NCBI GenBank assembly: GCA_027459465.1 | Contig: DAIDIH010000263.1 | Span: forward strand, 1 to 41,532 | DNA length: 41,532 nucleotides | Direction of reading: 5' to 3' | From: Bryobacterales bacterium | GTDB lineage: Bacteria; Acidobacteriota; Terriglobia; Bryobacterales; Bryobacteraceae | In this document: in pieces, positions 33,180-41,532 of the stretch | Layout: the number at the start of each line of letters is the position of its first letter | Numbering within the stretch: the stretch's first letter is position 1 | The notes under the pieces: generated by a model | Told to the model about the DNA's origin: nothing | The model's database searches: none | Seen by the model: only the letters and a program-made list of their open reading frames with translations | Made by a program: the position numbers and the translations under genes

Positions 33180-36038
33180 ATGCGCGACCCGAGCGGAAAC
33201 CTTCGCCGGCTTTTTCTCCGGATGTGGCTTCTCGTCATCGGCCTCACCCCGCTTGCGGCCCAGACGGGTGGGCTCCGCGGCCGCGTGCTCGACACGAGCG
33301 GCGCGGTCATTCCCGGCGCATCGATAACGGCGGAAGGCCCCTCGGGCGCGCGCCGCGATACTGTCAGCAAGGACGACGGTTCGTACATCCTCCTGGGGCT
33401 TCTCCCTGGCACGTACCATGTCCACGCCAGCACAAAGGACAACGCGCTCGCGGGCGCGGCGGACATCACGATTGGACGGGACACCATCACGGCCGACCTC
33501 CACTTGAGCGTCGTTTCCACGCGCCAGCAGGTCACCGTCGAGGCCCAGGCCGGACCCGCCGTCGCCACCAACCCCGCAGCGAACGCAGGCGCGCTCGTGC
33601 TCCGCGGCAAAGACCTCTCCGCCCTGGCGGACGACCCCGACGACCTGGCGTCGGATTTGCAGGCGCTTGCGGGCCCGTCCGCCGGACCGAACGGCGGCGC
33701 CCTCTTCGTTGACGGCTTCAGCGGCGGCGAACTCCCGACCAAGGACTCGATCTCGGAAATCCGCATCAACCAGAACCCTTTCTCTCCCGAGTACGACACG
33801 CTCGGCCTGGGCCGTATCGAGATCGTCACCAAGCCGGGCGCCGACGCCTGGCACGGGACCGGCTTCTACAACTTTGGCGACAGCGTGTGGAACTCGCGGA
33901 ACCCCTACGCGGCTGAGAAGGCGCCGTTCCTGCTGAAGGAATACGGCGGGAACATTACGGGCCCTCTCACGCGCCGCCTCTCTTTCTCGCTCGACGTCAT
34001 GCGCGCTTCCATCGACAATGGCGCCATCATCAACGGCGTCACGCTCGATCCTCTTACCCTCGCCATTGTTAATCCGTACACCGATGTCTTCTCCATCCCC
34101 CAGCGCCGGATCGTCGTCACGCCGCGCGTCGACTACCGCCTCACCGATTCCAACACGCTGACCGCCCGCTTCAGCGTCTCCCGGAGCGAAATCGGGGACT
34201 CCAGCGTCGGAGGGTTCAACCTCGTCAGCCAGGGCTACGACGTGCGAATGCTTTACCAGACGCTGCAACTCACCGACACCGCCGTTCTGGGCGCGAACGC
34301 CGTGATGACCACGCGCTTCCAGTATTTCCGCCCGGCCATGACCATGCGCTCCACCACGCCCGGCGCTGAAATCCAGGTGCTCAACGCCTTCACCGGCGGC
34401 GGTTCCCCGATCGGCGACTCCTCCGACACGCAGGACAACTACGAGTTCCAAAACTATACTTCGATCGACCGCGGCCAGCATTCCTGGCGGTTCGGCGGGC
34501 GCCTGCGCGGCTCCCGGGAGGACTCGGTATCGGAGCAGAACTTCAACGGGACGTTCCTGTTCGGCGGCGGCATCGGCCCCGTTCTCGACGCGGCGAATCA
34601 GCCCGTCATCGGTCCGAATGGTACTCCGATGCTCGAGACCATCACGTCGATTGAAAGCTTCCGGCGCACGCTGCTCTACTCCGGAATGAACTACACGCCG
34701 GCGCAGATCCGGGCGCTGGGCGGCGGCGCAACGCAGTACACTCTCTCGACGGGTCTGCCGGCGATCCTGGCGAATCAATTCGACGCGGGATTGTTTGTGG
34801 GCGACGACTGGCGTCTTCGCCGTAACCTCACGCTTAGCCTGGGACTGCGCTACGAGAACCAGAGCAACATCAACGACAACCTCGATTTCGCTCCCCGCTT
34901 CGGCCTCGCCTGGGCCCCCGGCGCGAGCAGGCAACCTAAGACCGTCATCCGCCTTGGCTTCGGGATCTTCTACGACCGCTTTGCCCTGGCAAACACGATC
35001 ACGGCCCTGCGCTACAACGGCGTCAGGCAGAAGCAGTACGTCATCTCGAACCCGGATTTCTTTCCCGGCATGCCGACCGAAGCCGAGCTCGCCGCGTCGC
35101 AAGCGCCCAGCGCGATTCAAGAGGTCAGTTCGTCGCTCGAGGCGCCCCGCGTTGCGCAGACGGCCCTCGCCGTCGAACGCCAACTCCCAGGCCACACCAC
35201 GCTGACGCTCACTTACTCGAACACCCACGGGTGGCACGAACTGCGTTCGGCGGACATCAACGCCCCGCTCCCGGTCACGGGTCTGTTTCCCTTCGGAAAT
35301 CCAAATCCCATCTTTCTGATGGAATCCTCCGGCCTGTACAACCAGAACCAGCTCATCGTCAGCGTGAACTCACGGGTTAATCAGAAGGTGTCGTTGTTTG
35401 GCTCGTACACGTATAACGACGCGCTGAGCAACACCGACGGGCTGTTGACGTTTCCCTCCAACCCTTACAGCATGGCGGGCGAATACGGACCCGCCGCGAC
35501 CGACATCCGGGATCGCATGACCGCGGGCGGCGCCATCACCGGGCCCTGGAAACTGACCTTCAGCCCGCTGCTGACCTTGAGCAGCGGCCCTCCGTTCGAC
35601 ATTATCGCCGGCCAGGACATTTACGGGGATACGCTTTTCAACGCGCGGCCCGCCTTCGCCACGAATCCCGCCAAGCCCGGCGTCATCCGGACGTCCTACG
35701 GGCTTCTCGATCCCAATCCCTCCCCCGGCGAGCCGATTGTGCCCCGCAATTACGGCCGCGGCCCCGGCCTCATCCTGGCGAACCTGCGGCTGGCGCGCCA
35801 GTTCAGCTTTGGAGCGCCGAGCGAACCCGGCGGCGATGCCCGCTACCATCTCTCGATTGGCGTTTCCATGCGCAATCTGCTCAACCACAACAATCCCGGG
35901 CCCATCATCGGCGACATCACCTCGCCGCTGTTCGGCCAGGCCAACCAACCCTACGGTGTGACTTCGCTGGGTGGCACCGGCTTTTCGGAATCCGCGGACA
36001 ACCGCCGCTTCGAAGTTCAAACCCGCTTCACATTCTGA
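33180..36038 (+). CDS. Oar-like TonB-dependent outer-membrane receptor
   Basis: A 952-aa outer-membrane protein. After a signal peptide (RRLFLRMWLLVIGLTPLAAQ) comes a carboxypeptidase-regulatory-like domain, GGLRGRVLDTSGAVIPGASI...DDGSYILLGLLPGTY, at about residues 28-115. A plug-like region follows with ALFVDGFSGGELPTKDSI, EIRINQNPFSPEYDTLG and RIEIVTKPGADAWHGTGFYN. The rest is a long beta-barrel ending in RRFEVQTRFTF, with the terminal Phe used for barrel insertion. Proteins of this build are numerous in acidobacteria and are thought to take up large substrates or bind surfaces; the ligand is unknown. The start at 33180 is chosen for the signal peptide; the open frame extends back to 32850 across the rsmA fragment in another frame. 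The DUF4097-like gene follows after 65 bases. Confidence 0.9.
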   Translation: MRDPSGNLRRLFLRMWLLVIGLTPLAAQTGGLRGRVLDTSGAVIPGASITAEGPSGARRDTVSKDDGSYILLGLLPGTYHVHASTKDNALAGAADITIGRDTITADLHLSVVSTRQQVTVEAQAGPAVATNPAANAGALVLRGKDLSALADDPDDLASDLQALAGPSAGPNGGALFVDGFSGGELPTKDSISEIRINQNPFSPEYDTLGLGRIEIVTKPGADAWHGTGFYNFGDSVWNSRNPYAAEKAPFLLKEYGGNITGPLTRRLSFSLDVMRASIDNGAIINGVTLDPLTLAIVNPYTDVFSIPQRRIVVTPRVDYRLTDSNTLTARFSVSRSEIGDSSVGGFNLVSQGYDVRMLYQTLQLTDTAVLGANAVMTTRFQYFRPAMTMRSTTPGAEIQVLNAFTGGGSPIGDSSDTQDNYEFQNYTSIDRGQHSWRFGGRLRGSREDSVSEQNFNGTFLFGGGIGPVLDAANQPVIGPNGTPMLETITSIESFRRTLLYSGMNYTPAQIRALGGGATQYTLSTGLPAILANQFDAGLFVGDDWRLRRNLTLSLGLRYENQSNINDNLDFAPRFGLAWAPGASRQPKTVIRLGFGIFYDRFALANTITALRYNGVRQKQYVISNPDFFPGMPTEAELAASQAPSAIQEVSSSLEAPRVAQTALAVERQLPGHTTLTLTYSNTHGWHELRSADINAPLPVTGLFPFGNPNPIFLMESSGLYNQNQLIVSVNSRVNQKVSLFGSYTYNDALSNTDGLLTFPSNPYSMAGEYGPAATDIRDRMTAGGAITGPWKLTFSPLLTLSSGPPFDIIAGQDIYGDTLFNARPAFATNPAKPGVIRTSYGLLDPNPSPGEPIVPRNYGRGPGLILANLRLARQFSFGAPSEPGGDARYHLSIGVSMRNLLNHNNPGPIIGDITSPLFGQANQPYGVTSLGGTGFSESADNRRFEVQTRFTF

Positions 36039-36103
36039 AAACCTGTTTCTATCCGTAACCTTTCGGTCCTCAACTGGTAATGGCCTGAGAAAGGAGATCG
36101 TCG

Positions 36104-36955
36104 ATGTCGTGGAAATGGGCCGTCGTAGGATTCGTGTTGCCGGCAGCAAGCCTCTTATTGGCGGCGGAGGCAACCAGCACCAGTCATTCGCAGTATCCGC
36201 TTGCTTCGGGCGGGCGCGTGCAGGTGGAGAACCGGAACGGCCCGGTGACGATTCAGGGATGGGAGCAGAACACGGTAGAGATTGAGGCGGAGAAGCACGG
36301 CAAGACACCGGAGGATGTGAGCCGCATCCAGCTTGCCGTGGAATCGCAGGCGGATTCGATCGTCATTCACACCGTGGCGGAGGAGGAGGCGCACGGGGGG
36401 AGTTGGGTGTCCCTGCGGATCAAAGTTCCGCGGCGGGTGCGGCTTGAGCGCGTCACGACTTCGAACGGCCCGATTGCGGTAACCGGCATTGAGGGGGATG
36501 CGGATCTTACGACGTCGAACGGGCCGATCCGAGTTGAAGACTACAAGGGGCAACTGCGCGCGACGACTTCAAACGGACCGATCCGTGTGAGGGGGCTCGA
36601 AGCCGACGCGGCGTCGCGGCTGGAGATGACGACATCGAACGGGCCGATCGATGTGGCGCTTTCCTCGTCTCCGGTTCCCGAGATTCACGCCCGGACATCG
36701 AACGGGCCGATCACGCTGTGGCTTGCCGGCGATGTGTCGGCGGACCTGAAGGCGTCGACGTCGAACGGGGCGATTTCGAGCGACTTCGAACTGACGCTGC
36801 CGGCGGGCTGGCACACGAAATCGTCGATGGAGGCGAAGCTGGGATCGGGCGGAAGGGTTGTGGACCTGCGAACGTCGAACGCGCCGATCCGCATCCGCCG
36901 GGGCACACCGAAGGAATCGGTTTCGAGCCGATTCTTTGCGCATGGGCCGGAGTAG
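36104..36955 (+). CDS. DUF4097-like exported repeat protein (beta-solenoid)
   Basis: A 283-aa exported protein (signal MSWKWAVVGFVLPAASLLLA) with strong internal periodicity. After GRVQVENRNGPVTIQGWEQN it carries seven further turns with T-S-N-G-P-I: TTSNGPIAV, TTSNGPIRV (twice), TTSNGPIDV, RTSNGPITL, STSNGAISS and RTSNAPIRI, spaced 18, 18, 22, 21, 21 and 38 residues apart. This is the DUF4097/adhesin-like pattern, expected to form a right-handed beta-helix with Asn-Gly turns stacked in a column. AAAGGAGA seven bases before ATG is a good ribosome-binding site. It follows the TonB receptor gene and may be cotranscribed. Biochemical function is unknown; family members often occur beside membrane or stress-response genes. 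Confidence 0.85.
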   Translation: MSWKWAVVGFVLPAASLLLAAEATSTSHSQYPLASGGRVQVENRNGPVTIQGWEQNTVEIEAEKHGKTPEDVSRIQLAVESQADSIVIHTVAEEEAHGGSWVSLRIKVPRRVRLERVTTSNGPIAVTGIEGDADLTTSNGPIRVEDYKGQLRATTSNGPIRVRGLEADAASRLEMTTSNGPIDVALSSSPVPEIHARTSNGPITLWLAGDVSADLKASTSNGAISSDFELTLPAGWHTKSSMEAKLGSGGRVVDLRTSNAPIRIRRGTPKESVSSRFFAHGPE

Positions 36956-36981
36956 ATGGGATGCGGCGAGCGGGGGCGGAG

Positions 36982-38925
36982 TCAGAAATCGTAGCGGTCG
37001 ATGTTGGCTCGCGTGAAGACCAGCGGCGGGCCGAGGATGATATCGCTGCCCTGGATGCGGACGACGCCCAATCGTCCCGCGCGGAGGCGGGTGGCTCCGG
37101 GCTTCAATGTGCCGCGGGCGAGTGAGTCCGCGGCGTAGACGGCGAGATAGCCGAGATCGCGTGTGTTCCACAAGACCACCGATCCGACGATGCCGGCGTG
37201 GACGTAGGGTTTACACATGTTCGGCAGAGAAAGCCCGGTCACTTTCACATCGGCGCGGCCGGACTGCTTGACCGCCTCCGCGGCGCCCGGAACCGACGGC
37301 GCCGAAATGGCGAGGATCACTTTCACTTCGGGATAGACCTTCATGAGCGTCTGGGTCTCGGCGAAGGCCTTGTCGCGGTCGTCGTCGCTCGGGCGGACAG
37401 CGGTCAAGGTCACGCCAGGGTACTTCGCCGCAATCCGCAAGCGGATGTAATGGATCCACTCGTTCTGGTTCGCCGCCGTCAGCGCGCCGGTGATGATGGC
37501 GAACGAACCGTGCCCGCCAAGCAGCCGCACCGCCTCGTCCGCCAGCGCGTAGCCGATCCCCTGCGCGGTCGCCTGGTCGACAAAGTAATCCCGCGCGTCG
37601 GGTTCGGCGTCCGCATCCCAGGTAACTACGGGAATGTGGTTAGCCCGCGCTTTTCTGAGAACCGTCGAAATCGCCACGTCGTTGGCCACGGCCACCGCGA
37701 TCGCGTCCACGCGCCGCGTGATCCAACCTTCAATCACCTCGTTCTGCCGCGCGGGGTCCATGCTTGTCGGCCCGTCCCAGATCAGATCCGCGTGCAGGGC
37801 GGCGGCCGCTTCCTCCGCGCCCGCGCGGCAACTGACGAAGTACGGATCCCCCTTGGCTTTCGGCATCACGGCAATCACGAGCCTTCTTCCGCCAGGCGCG
37901 CCCTCCGGGCGCATCGCCACGAATAGCCACACGCCCCCAATGATGGCGAGCACACTCGCGGCAATCGCCACTCGCCGCATCGGAAACCGCGCCGGGAGCC
38001 GCCCGGCTAACGAACTCGCGCCGATGGCCGCCAGCAGCAGGACGCCGGTCAAGATGCCCGTCAACTCGGACGGCAGGGCGGACAGTCTCAGCCCGTCCTC
38101 GAGAACAACAATCGAAAACAGACCCAGCAGCGTCCCGCCGATCGACCCCACGCCGCCGAAGATGGACGTTCCGCCCAGCACTACCGCGGTGATGGCGAGC
38201 AACTCGTATCCGGTGCCGGCATCGGACTTGGCCTGGCCCACATGGGCCACATAAATGAGCGCCGCCACGGCCGACGCCGCGCCTGAAAGTAAGTACGCCA
38301 GCGCCAGGCGCCGCGCCACGGGCACAGCCCCATACCGCGCGGCCGCCGGTGCGTGGCCGATCGCGTACCACCCACGGCCGATCACCGTCCGGTGCAGCAA
38401 CCACGCGAAACCCGCGGCCGCCGAGGCGAAGATCAGCGTCTGCGGCGGGACGAATCCGAAAAGCGATCCCTGCCCCAGAAAGAGGAACCCCGGCGGAAAA
38501 TTGGAGAAGTTGTCCGCGCCGCCCGTAAGTCCTTCCGCGATCCCGCGGAACATCGAGTAAGTGCCCAGCGTAACAATCAGCGGGGGTAACTCGAACCGCG
38601 CGATGAGCAGCGCATTCAGACCGCCCCCGGCGAGTCCCACCACCAACGCCGCCACGATCGCCCACCCGATCGGCAGGCCTCCGTCCCGCCATAGTTTCCC
38701 GAAGGTCACGGCCACAAGAGCCAGCAGCGAACCGACGGAAAGGTCGATTCCGCCGGTGATAATCACCGGAGTCAGCGCGAGCGACAGTAAACCAAGCTCC
38801 ACACTGAGCCGCGCGATTTCGAACGCATTCGCGGCGGTGAGAAACTGCGCGCCGGTGAAGCTGAACACCGCCACTTCGAGCGCCAACATTCCCGCGAGAG
38901 CTAGGTTATGGTTGCGGTCAGCCAT
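36982..38925 (-). CDS. Sugar ABC transporter permease fused to substrate-binding protein
   Basis: A 647-aa two-part protein. Residues 1-310 are an RbsC-type permease (BPD_transp_2) with TPVIITGGIDLSVGSLLAL and AITAVVLGGTSIFGGVGSIG. A basic stretch (RLPARFPMRR) and one further hydrophobic helix (318-338) lead to a periplasmic-binding-protein domain (348-647) with LVIAVMPKAKGDPYFVSCRA, DLIWDGPTSMDPARQNEVIE, VVTWDADAEPDARDYFVDQA and the ending LVFTRANIDRYDF. These are the blocks of RhaS/LsrB-type binding proteins. The extra helix would carry the binding domain to the outside, tethered to the channel. No stop codon or frameshift separates the halves. The ATG overlaps the end of the preceding permease gene by 8 bases. 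Rhamnose is the likeliest substrate, given the neighbours. Confidence 0.92.
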   Translation of the reverse strand: MADRNHNLALAGMLALEVAVFSFTGAQFLTAANAFEIARLSVELGLLSLALTPVIITGGIDLSVGSLLALVAVTFGKLWRDGGLPIGWAIVAALVVGLAGGGLNALLIARFELPPLIVTLGTYSMFRGIAEGLTGGADNFSNFPPGFLFLGQGSLFGFVPPQTLIFASAAAGFAWLLHRTVIGRGWYAIGHAPAAARYGAVPVARRLALAYLLSGAASAVAALIYVAHVGQAKSDAGTGYELLAITAVVLGGTSIFGGVGSIGGTLLGLFSIVVLEDGLRLSALPSELTGILTGVLLLAAIGASSLAGRLPARFPMRRVAIAASVLAIIGGVWLFVAMRPEGAPGGRRLVIAVMPKAKGDPYFVSCRAGAEEAAAALHADLIWDGPTSMDPARQNEVIEGWITRRVDAIAVAVANDVAISTVLRKARANHIPVVTWDADAEPDARDYFVDQATAQGIGYALADEAVRLLGGHGSFAIITGALTAANQNEWIHYIRLRIAAKYPGVTLTAVRPSDDDRDKAFAETQTLMKVYPEVKVILAISAPSVPGAAEAVKQSGRADVKVTGLSLPNMCKPYVHAGIVGSVVLWNTRDLGYLAVYAADSLARGTLKPGATRLRAGRLGVVRIQGSDIILGPPLVFTRANIDRYDF

Positions 38926-39847
38926 TTTTCCGCGCCTCCGCTCCGCGCGCGAAATCGATCACCACCGAGGCTAAGATGATCACCCCTTGAATCGCCTTCT
39001 CCCAGGAGGGGCTGATATGCAAGAACGTCAACGCCGGGCCGATGCTCGCCAGTAGTCCTACGCCGAGTCCCGTGCCTAGGAGCGTTCCGCGGCCGCCGGT
39101 GATGGAAGCTCCGCCTACCACGACTGCAGCGATCGCCTTCAACTCCAGTCCGACGCCCGCGTTGCTCTGGACTTCTCGAAATCGCACGGCGTCCAGCACG
39201 GCGGCCAAGCCCGTCATCGCGCCCATCCACACAAAGACCCAAAACACCACCCGGCGCACCGGAATGCCCGCGAGCCGGGCCGACTCCGCCGCGGCTCCCG
39301 TCGCATAGACCGCCCGGGCCGCCGCGATGTTCTTCAACACCCATCCCAGCGCCACAACCAGAACGGCGGCCACGGTGAGAATGAACACCTCACCAGCCGT
39401 CTGCCCCAGTCCGAACCATTGGAAGTTCGATGGGAGGTTTTCAATCCATGCCCCGCCGGTGGCCCAGTTCAAGGCATTGCGCCAGAGGATCATGGTGGCC
39501 AGCGTCACCACGATCGACGGCATCCGCATGCCCGCGACAAGGCCGCCGTTGGCGGCGCCGAGCAGCGCTCCGGCGCCCGCCGCCGTCAGGGCCGCCAGCG
39601 GCATCGGCAGACCCGCGCGCGCCGAGAGCCCCGCGATCACGGCCAGCACCGCGAACATCGAGCCGACCGAGATGTCGATTTCGCCGGCGAGGATCACCAG
39701 CGTCATGCCTGAGGCCGCCAGCAGCGTGGAGACGTTGGCGAGCAGCAGATCGCGCAAATTGCCGGCGCTGAAAAAGCCGGGCGCGGCGAAGGCCAGCACA
39801 ATCAGCAGCGCGGCCCAGGCGATTGCAACCGACGCCTCGCGCCTCAC
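38918..39847 (-). CDS. Sugar ABC transporter permease (RbsC/RhaP-like)
   Basis: A 309-aa inner-membrane permease of the CUT2/BPD_transp_2 family with about nine to ten hydrophobic segments. Key blocks are GMTLVILAGEIDISVGSMFA and AIAAVVVGGASITGGRGTLL, each having a counterpart in the fused permease downstream. The two would therefore form a heterodimeric channel, as do RhaP and RhaQ. The start is GTG (MRREASVAIAW), overlapping the stop of the ATPase gene as GTGA, and the end overlaps the fused gene, so all three are translationally coupled. Confidence 0.93.
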   Translation of the reverse strand: MRREASVAIAWAALLIVLAFAAPGFFSAGNLRDLLLANVSTLLAASGMTLVILAGEIDISVGSMFAVLAVIAGLSARAGLPMPLAALTAAGAGALLGAANGGLVAGMRMPSIVVTLATMILWRNALNWATGGAWIENLPSNFQWFGLGQTAGEVFILTVAAVLVVALGWVLKNIAAARAVYATGAAAESARLAGIPVRRVVFWVFVWMGAMTGLAAVLDAVRFREVQSNAGVGLELKAIAAVVVGGASITGGRGTLLGTGLGVGLLASIGPALTFLHISPSWEKAIQGVIILASVVIDFARGAEARKNG

Positions 39848-41346
39848 GCCGCGGCGCCCTCTTCGCCCAAGGCCAGCGCAAGCAGCCGCTCCTGCGTCGC
39901 GTCCGCGCGGCGAAGCTCGCCTGCGACGGAGCCGCCGCGCATCACGTAGATCCGATCACTCATGCCGAGAATCTCAGGCAACTCGGAGGAAATCATCACA
40001 ATCGCCATTCCGCCCGCCGCCAGGTCCGACATCAGCCGGTGGATCTCCGCCTTCGCCCCGATGTCCACGCCCTGCGTCGGCTCATCGAGAATCAGAACCG
40101 CGGGCGCCGCCGTCAGCCATCTTGCGAGGCAGACTTTCTGCTGATTGCCGCCCGAAAGGGTCTGCACGGCCGTCGCGACGCTCGACGTTTTGATCGCCAG
40201 ACGATTCGTATACTCGCGCGCATTTCCGTTCTCGCCCTGAAAATCGAGTCCGCGCAAGCCTGGCGCCGTCGCCAACTGCGCCAAGGAAACGTTCTCCGCC
40301 ACGCTCATCGGCATCACGAGCCCGTGCCGCCGCCGGTCTTCGGGCACATACGCGATCCCCAGCCGTACCGCCTCGTCCGGCGATGCGACCGCAACCGGCT
40401 TGCCCCGCAAAAGAATTGAACCCGCCGAAGGCCGGTGTAAGCCGAACAGGACCTCCGCTAATTCCGTTCGTCCTGCGCCCACCAGGCCCGACAATCCGAC
40501 GATCTCGCCCGCCCGCACCGCGATCGAGACATCCTTCACACCAGCCCGCGGGCACGTTAGTGAGCGGGCTTCCAGCACGACGTCCCCCACGGGAACTTCC
40601 CGCTTCGGAAAGACCGCATCGATGTCCCGGCCGACCATCATTCGAATCAGCGTGGCCCGATCCACCTCGGCCATGGTGCGCGTTTCCACCGTCTCGCCAT
40701 CGCGCAGCACCGTGACCCGATCCGCAATCCCGGGCAACTCCTCCAGCCGGTGCGAGACATAGATCATCCCTACGCCGCGCCCCCGCAGTTCGCGCAGCAC
40801 GCCGAACAACGCCGTCACTTCGCGCTCGGTCAGCGAGGCTGTCGGCTCGTCCAGAATCAGTACGCGCGCCCGCGCCCCCAGCGACTTCGCGATCTCCACC
40901 GTCTGTTGCTCCGGCATACTGAGCGTCGCCGCGCGCCGCTCCGGATCGATTGTCGAACCGAGTTGAGAGAGCAACTCTCGCGCTGCCCGTTTTCTCTGTT
41001 TCCAGTCGATCCGCCGCCACAGCCCGCCGCTCTCGAGCGCGAGCCCGATGTTCTCCGCCACGGTGAGTTCGCCGAACAGCGCCGGCTGCTGATAGATCAC
41101 CGCGATGCCGAGCGCCTTCGCCGCAAGCGGATCGCGCAGCGTGACGGGCCGACCCTCGAACCGCACTTCGCCGGAATCGGCCTGCGCCGCTCCGGCGAAT
41201 GTCCGGATGAGCGTCGATTTTCCCGCGCCATTCTCCCCAACGAGGGCGTGAATCTCGCCCGCTTCGAGTTCAAAGTCCACGCGCCGCAGCGCGCGCACAC
41301 CTCCATATGACTTCGTCACCGCTGCGGCGGCCAGCAGTGGCGGCAT
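39844..41346 (-). CDS. Sugar ABC transporter ATPase with two nucleotide-binding domains
   Basis: A 500-aa CUT2-type ATPase (RbsA/RhaT-like) that powers sugar import. Domain 1 has Walker A GENGAGKST at 37-45, signature LSMPEQQTVEIAKSL and Walker B VLILDEPTASL. Domain 2 has a degenerate Walker A, GLVGAGRTELAEVLFG (Arg in place of the Lys), signature LSGGNQQKVCLARWL and Walker B VLILDEPTQGVD. The degenerate second site is normal for this family. The ATG follows the stop of the glycosidase-like gene after two bases, and the stop overlaps the permease start, so the four genes form one operon read right to left. One ATPase chain with duplicated domains matches the two permeases. Confidence 0.96.
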   Translation of the reverse strand: MPPLLAAAAVTKSYGGVRALRRVDFELEAGEIHALVGENGAGKSTLIRTFAGAAQADSGEVRFEGRPVTLRDPLAAKALGIAVIYQQPALFGELTVAENIGLALESGGLWRRIDWKQRKRAARELLSQLGSTIDPERRAATLSMPEQQTVEIAKSLGARARVLILDEPTASLTEREVTALFGVLRELRGRGVGMIYVSHRLEELPGIADRVTVLRDGETVETRTMAEVDRATLIRMMVGRDIDAVFPKREVPVGDVVLEARSLTCPRAGVKDVSIAVRAGEIVGLSGLVGAGRTELAEVLFGLHRPSAGSILLRGKPVAVASPDEAVRLGIAYVPEDRRRHGLVMPMSVAENVSLAQLATAPGLRGLDFQGENGNAREYTNRLAIKTSSVATAVQTLSGGNQQKVCLARWLTAAPAVLILDEPTQGVDIGAKAEIHRLMSDLAAGGMAIVMISSELPEILGMSDRIYVMRGGSVAGELRRADATQERLLALALGEEGAAA

Positions 41347-41348
41347 GT

Positions 41349-41532
41349 TTAGAAGCTCACTTTCGAATTCCCCGTTGCGAGTTCCCGCCGTGCGCCGCGC
41401 CAGACGAATTCCCCGGTCACGCCCTCCGGCAGGGACACTTCCGCACTCAGCCCGTCCGCACCAGAACGCTTCCAGTGCACGCGAATCGTCCCCGCCGGAT
41501 GTGGCATTGTGCCCGAAGCTTCCTTCAACTCA
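41349..41532 (-). CDS. C-terminal end of a probable alpha-L-rhamnosidase (GH78)
   Basis: Only the last 60 codons are inside the window; the frame enters from the right edge and stops with TAA at 41349-41351. It reads MPHPAGTIRVHWKRSGADGL, then SAEVSLPEGVTGEFVWRGAR and ends RELATGNSKVSF. The HPxGxIxVxW pattern followed by LPxGVxGxFxWxG resembles the C-terminal beta-sandwich of bacterial GH78 rhamnosidases. The catalytic domain is not visible, so the assignment is tentative. Two bases separate it from the ATPase gene, supporting an operon that releases and then imports a deoxyhexose. Confidence 0.55.
   Translation of the reverse strand, partial: ELKEASGTMPHPAGTIRVHWKRSGADGLSAEVSLPEGVTGEFVWRGARRELATGNSKVSF

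Noticed and set aside
33156-35237. 693-codon open frame antisense to the TonB receptor gene
   Set aside because: It has no recognisable domain, is rich in Arg/Gly/Ala/Val, and mirrors the GC-rich third codon positions of the real gene. The sense frame has a signal peptide and family motifs throughout.
36982-38925. AI-2 (LsrB/LsrC) uptake as the function of the fused transporter
   Set aside because: The binding domain shares blocks with LsrB, but no lsrK, lsrF or lsrG is present, and the upstream glycosidase end favours rhamnose. Not fully excluded.

Overview
This is a GC-rich, gene-dense bacterial chromosomal window. The gene families suggest an acidobacterium, probably of the Solibacter/Bryobacter type: an Oar-like TonB receptor with a carboxypeptidase-regulatory-like N-terminus, a DUF1800/DUF1501 pair, a tricorn-type protease, a quinoprotein dehydrogenase, a YtcJ-like exported amidohydrolase and very large GGSGY-repeat exported proteins. 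This placement is inferred from gene content; no rRNA or taxonomic marker was compared. I see no tRNA, rRNA, CRISPR array, insertion sequence, phage integration site or convincing intrinsic terminator. No gene-free stretch exceeds 300 bases except 32815-33179, which holds a truncated copy of the 3' end of rsmA.

Layout. 1-3752 (minus): quinoprotein glucose-dehydrogenase-like protein, SDR oxidoreductase, then metK (cut by the window edge), which has its own promoter and a leader of about 127 nt. 3863-5957 (plus): prfB, expressed through a programmed +1 frameshift, and tsaC/sua5. 6061-12251 (minus): two translationally coupled exported proteins, one of 357 aa with tail-fibre-like motifs and one of 1707 aa with a GGSGY repeat domain. 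12395-19063 (plus): a tightly overlapping surface-polysaccharide operon (O-antigen ligase/polymerase-like protein, asnB-type amidotransferase, GT4 glycosyltransferase, DegT aminotransferase, galE). 19056-27119 (minus): DUF1501, DUF1800, tricorn protease and an exported amidohydrolase-like protein that seems to have lost its metal ligands. 27118-33108: housekeeping genes gatB (plus), typA (minus) and rsmA (plus), then a DHA2 drug-efflux gene (minus) bracketed by a 155-bp direct repeat of the rsmA 3' end. 33180-36955 (plus): TonB-dependent receptor and a DUF4097-like beta-solenoid protein. 36982-41532 (minus): a carbohydrate ABC importer (ATPase, permease, and a permease fused to its own substrate-binding protein) behind the C-terminal end of a probable alpha-L-rhamnosidase, suggesting uptake of rhamnose.

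How the genes work together. The polysaccharide operon lies divergently beside the two exported proteins, so a shared cell-surface role is possible but not shown. The rhamnosidase/ABC block is a plausible degrade-and-import unit. The most unusual items are the permease to binding-protein fusion with an extra linking membrane helix, the amidohydrolase pseudoenzyme, the duplicated rsmA end around the efflux gene, and the unassigned metK leader.
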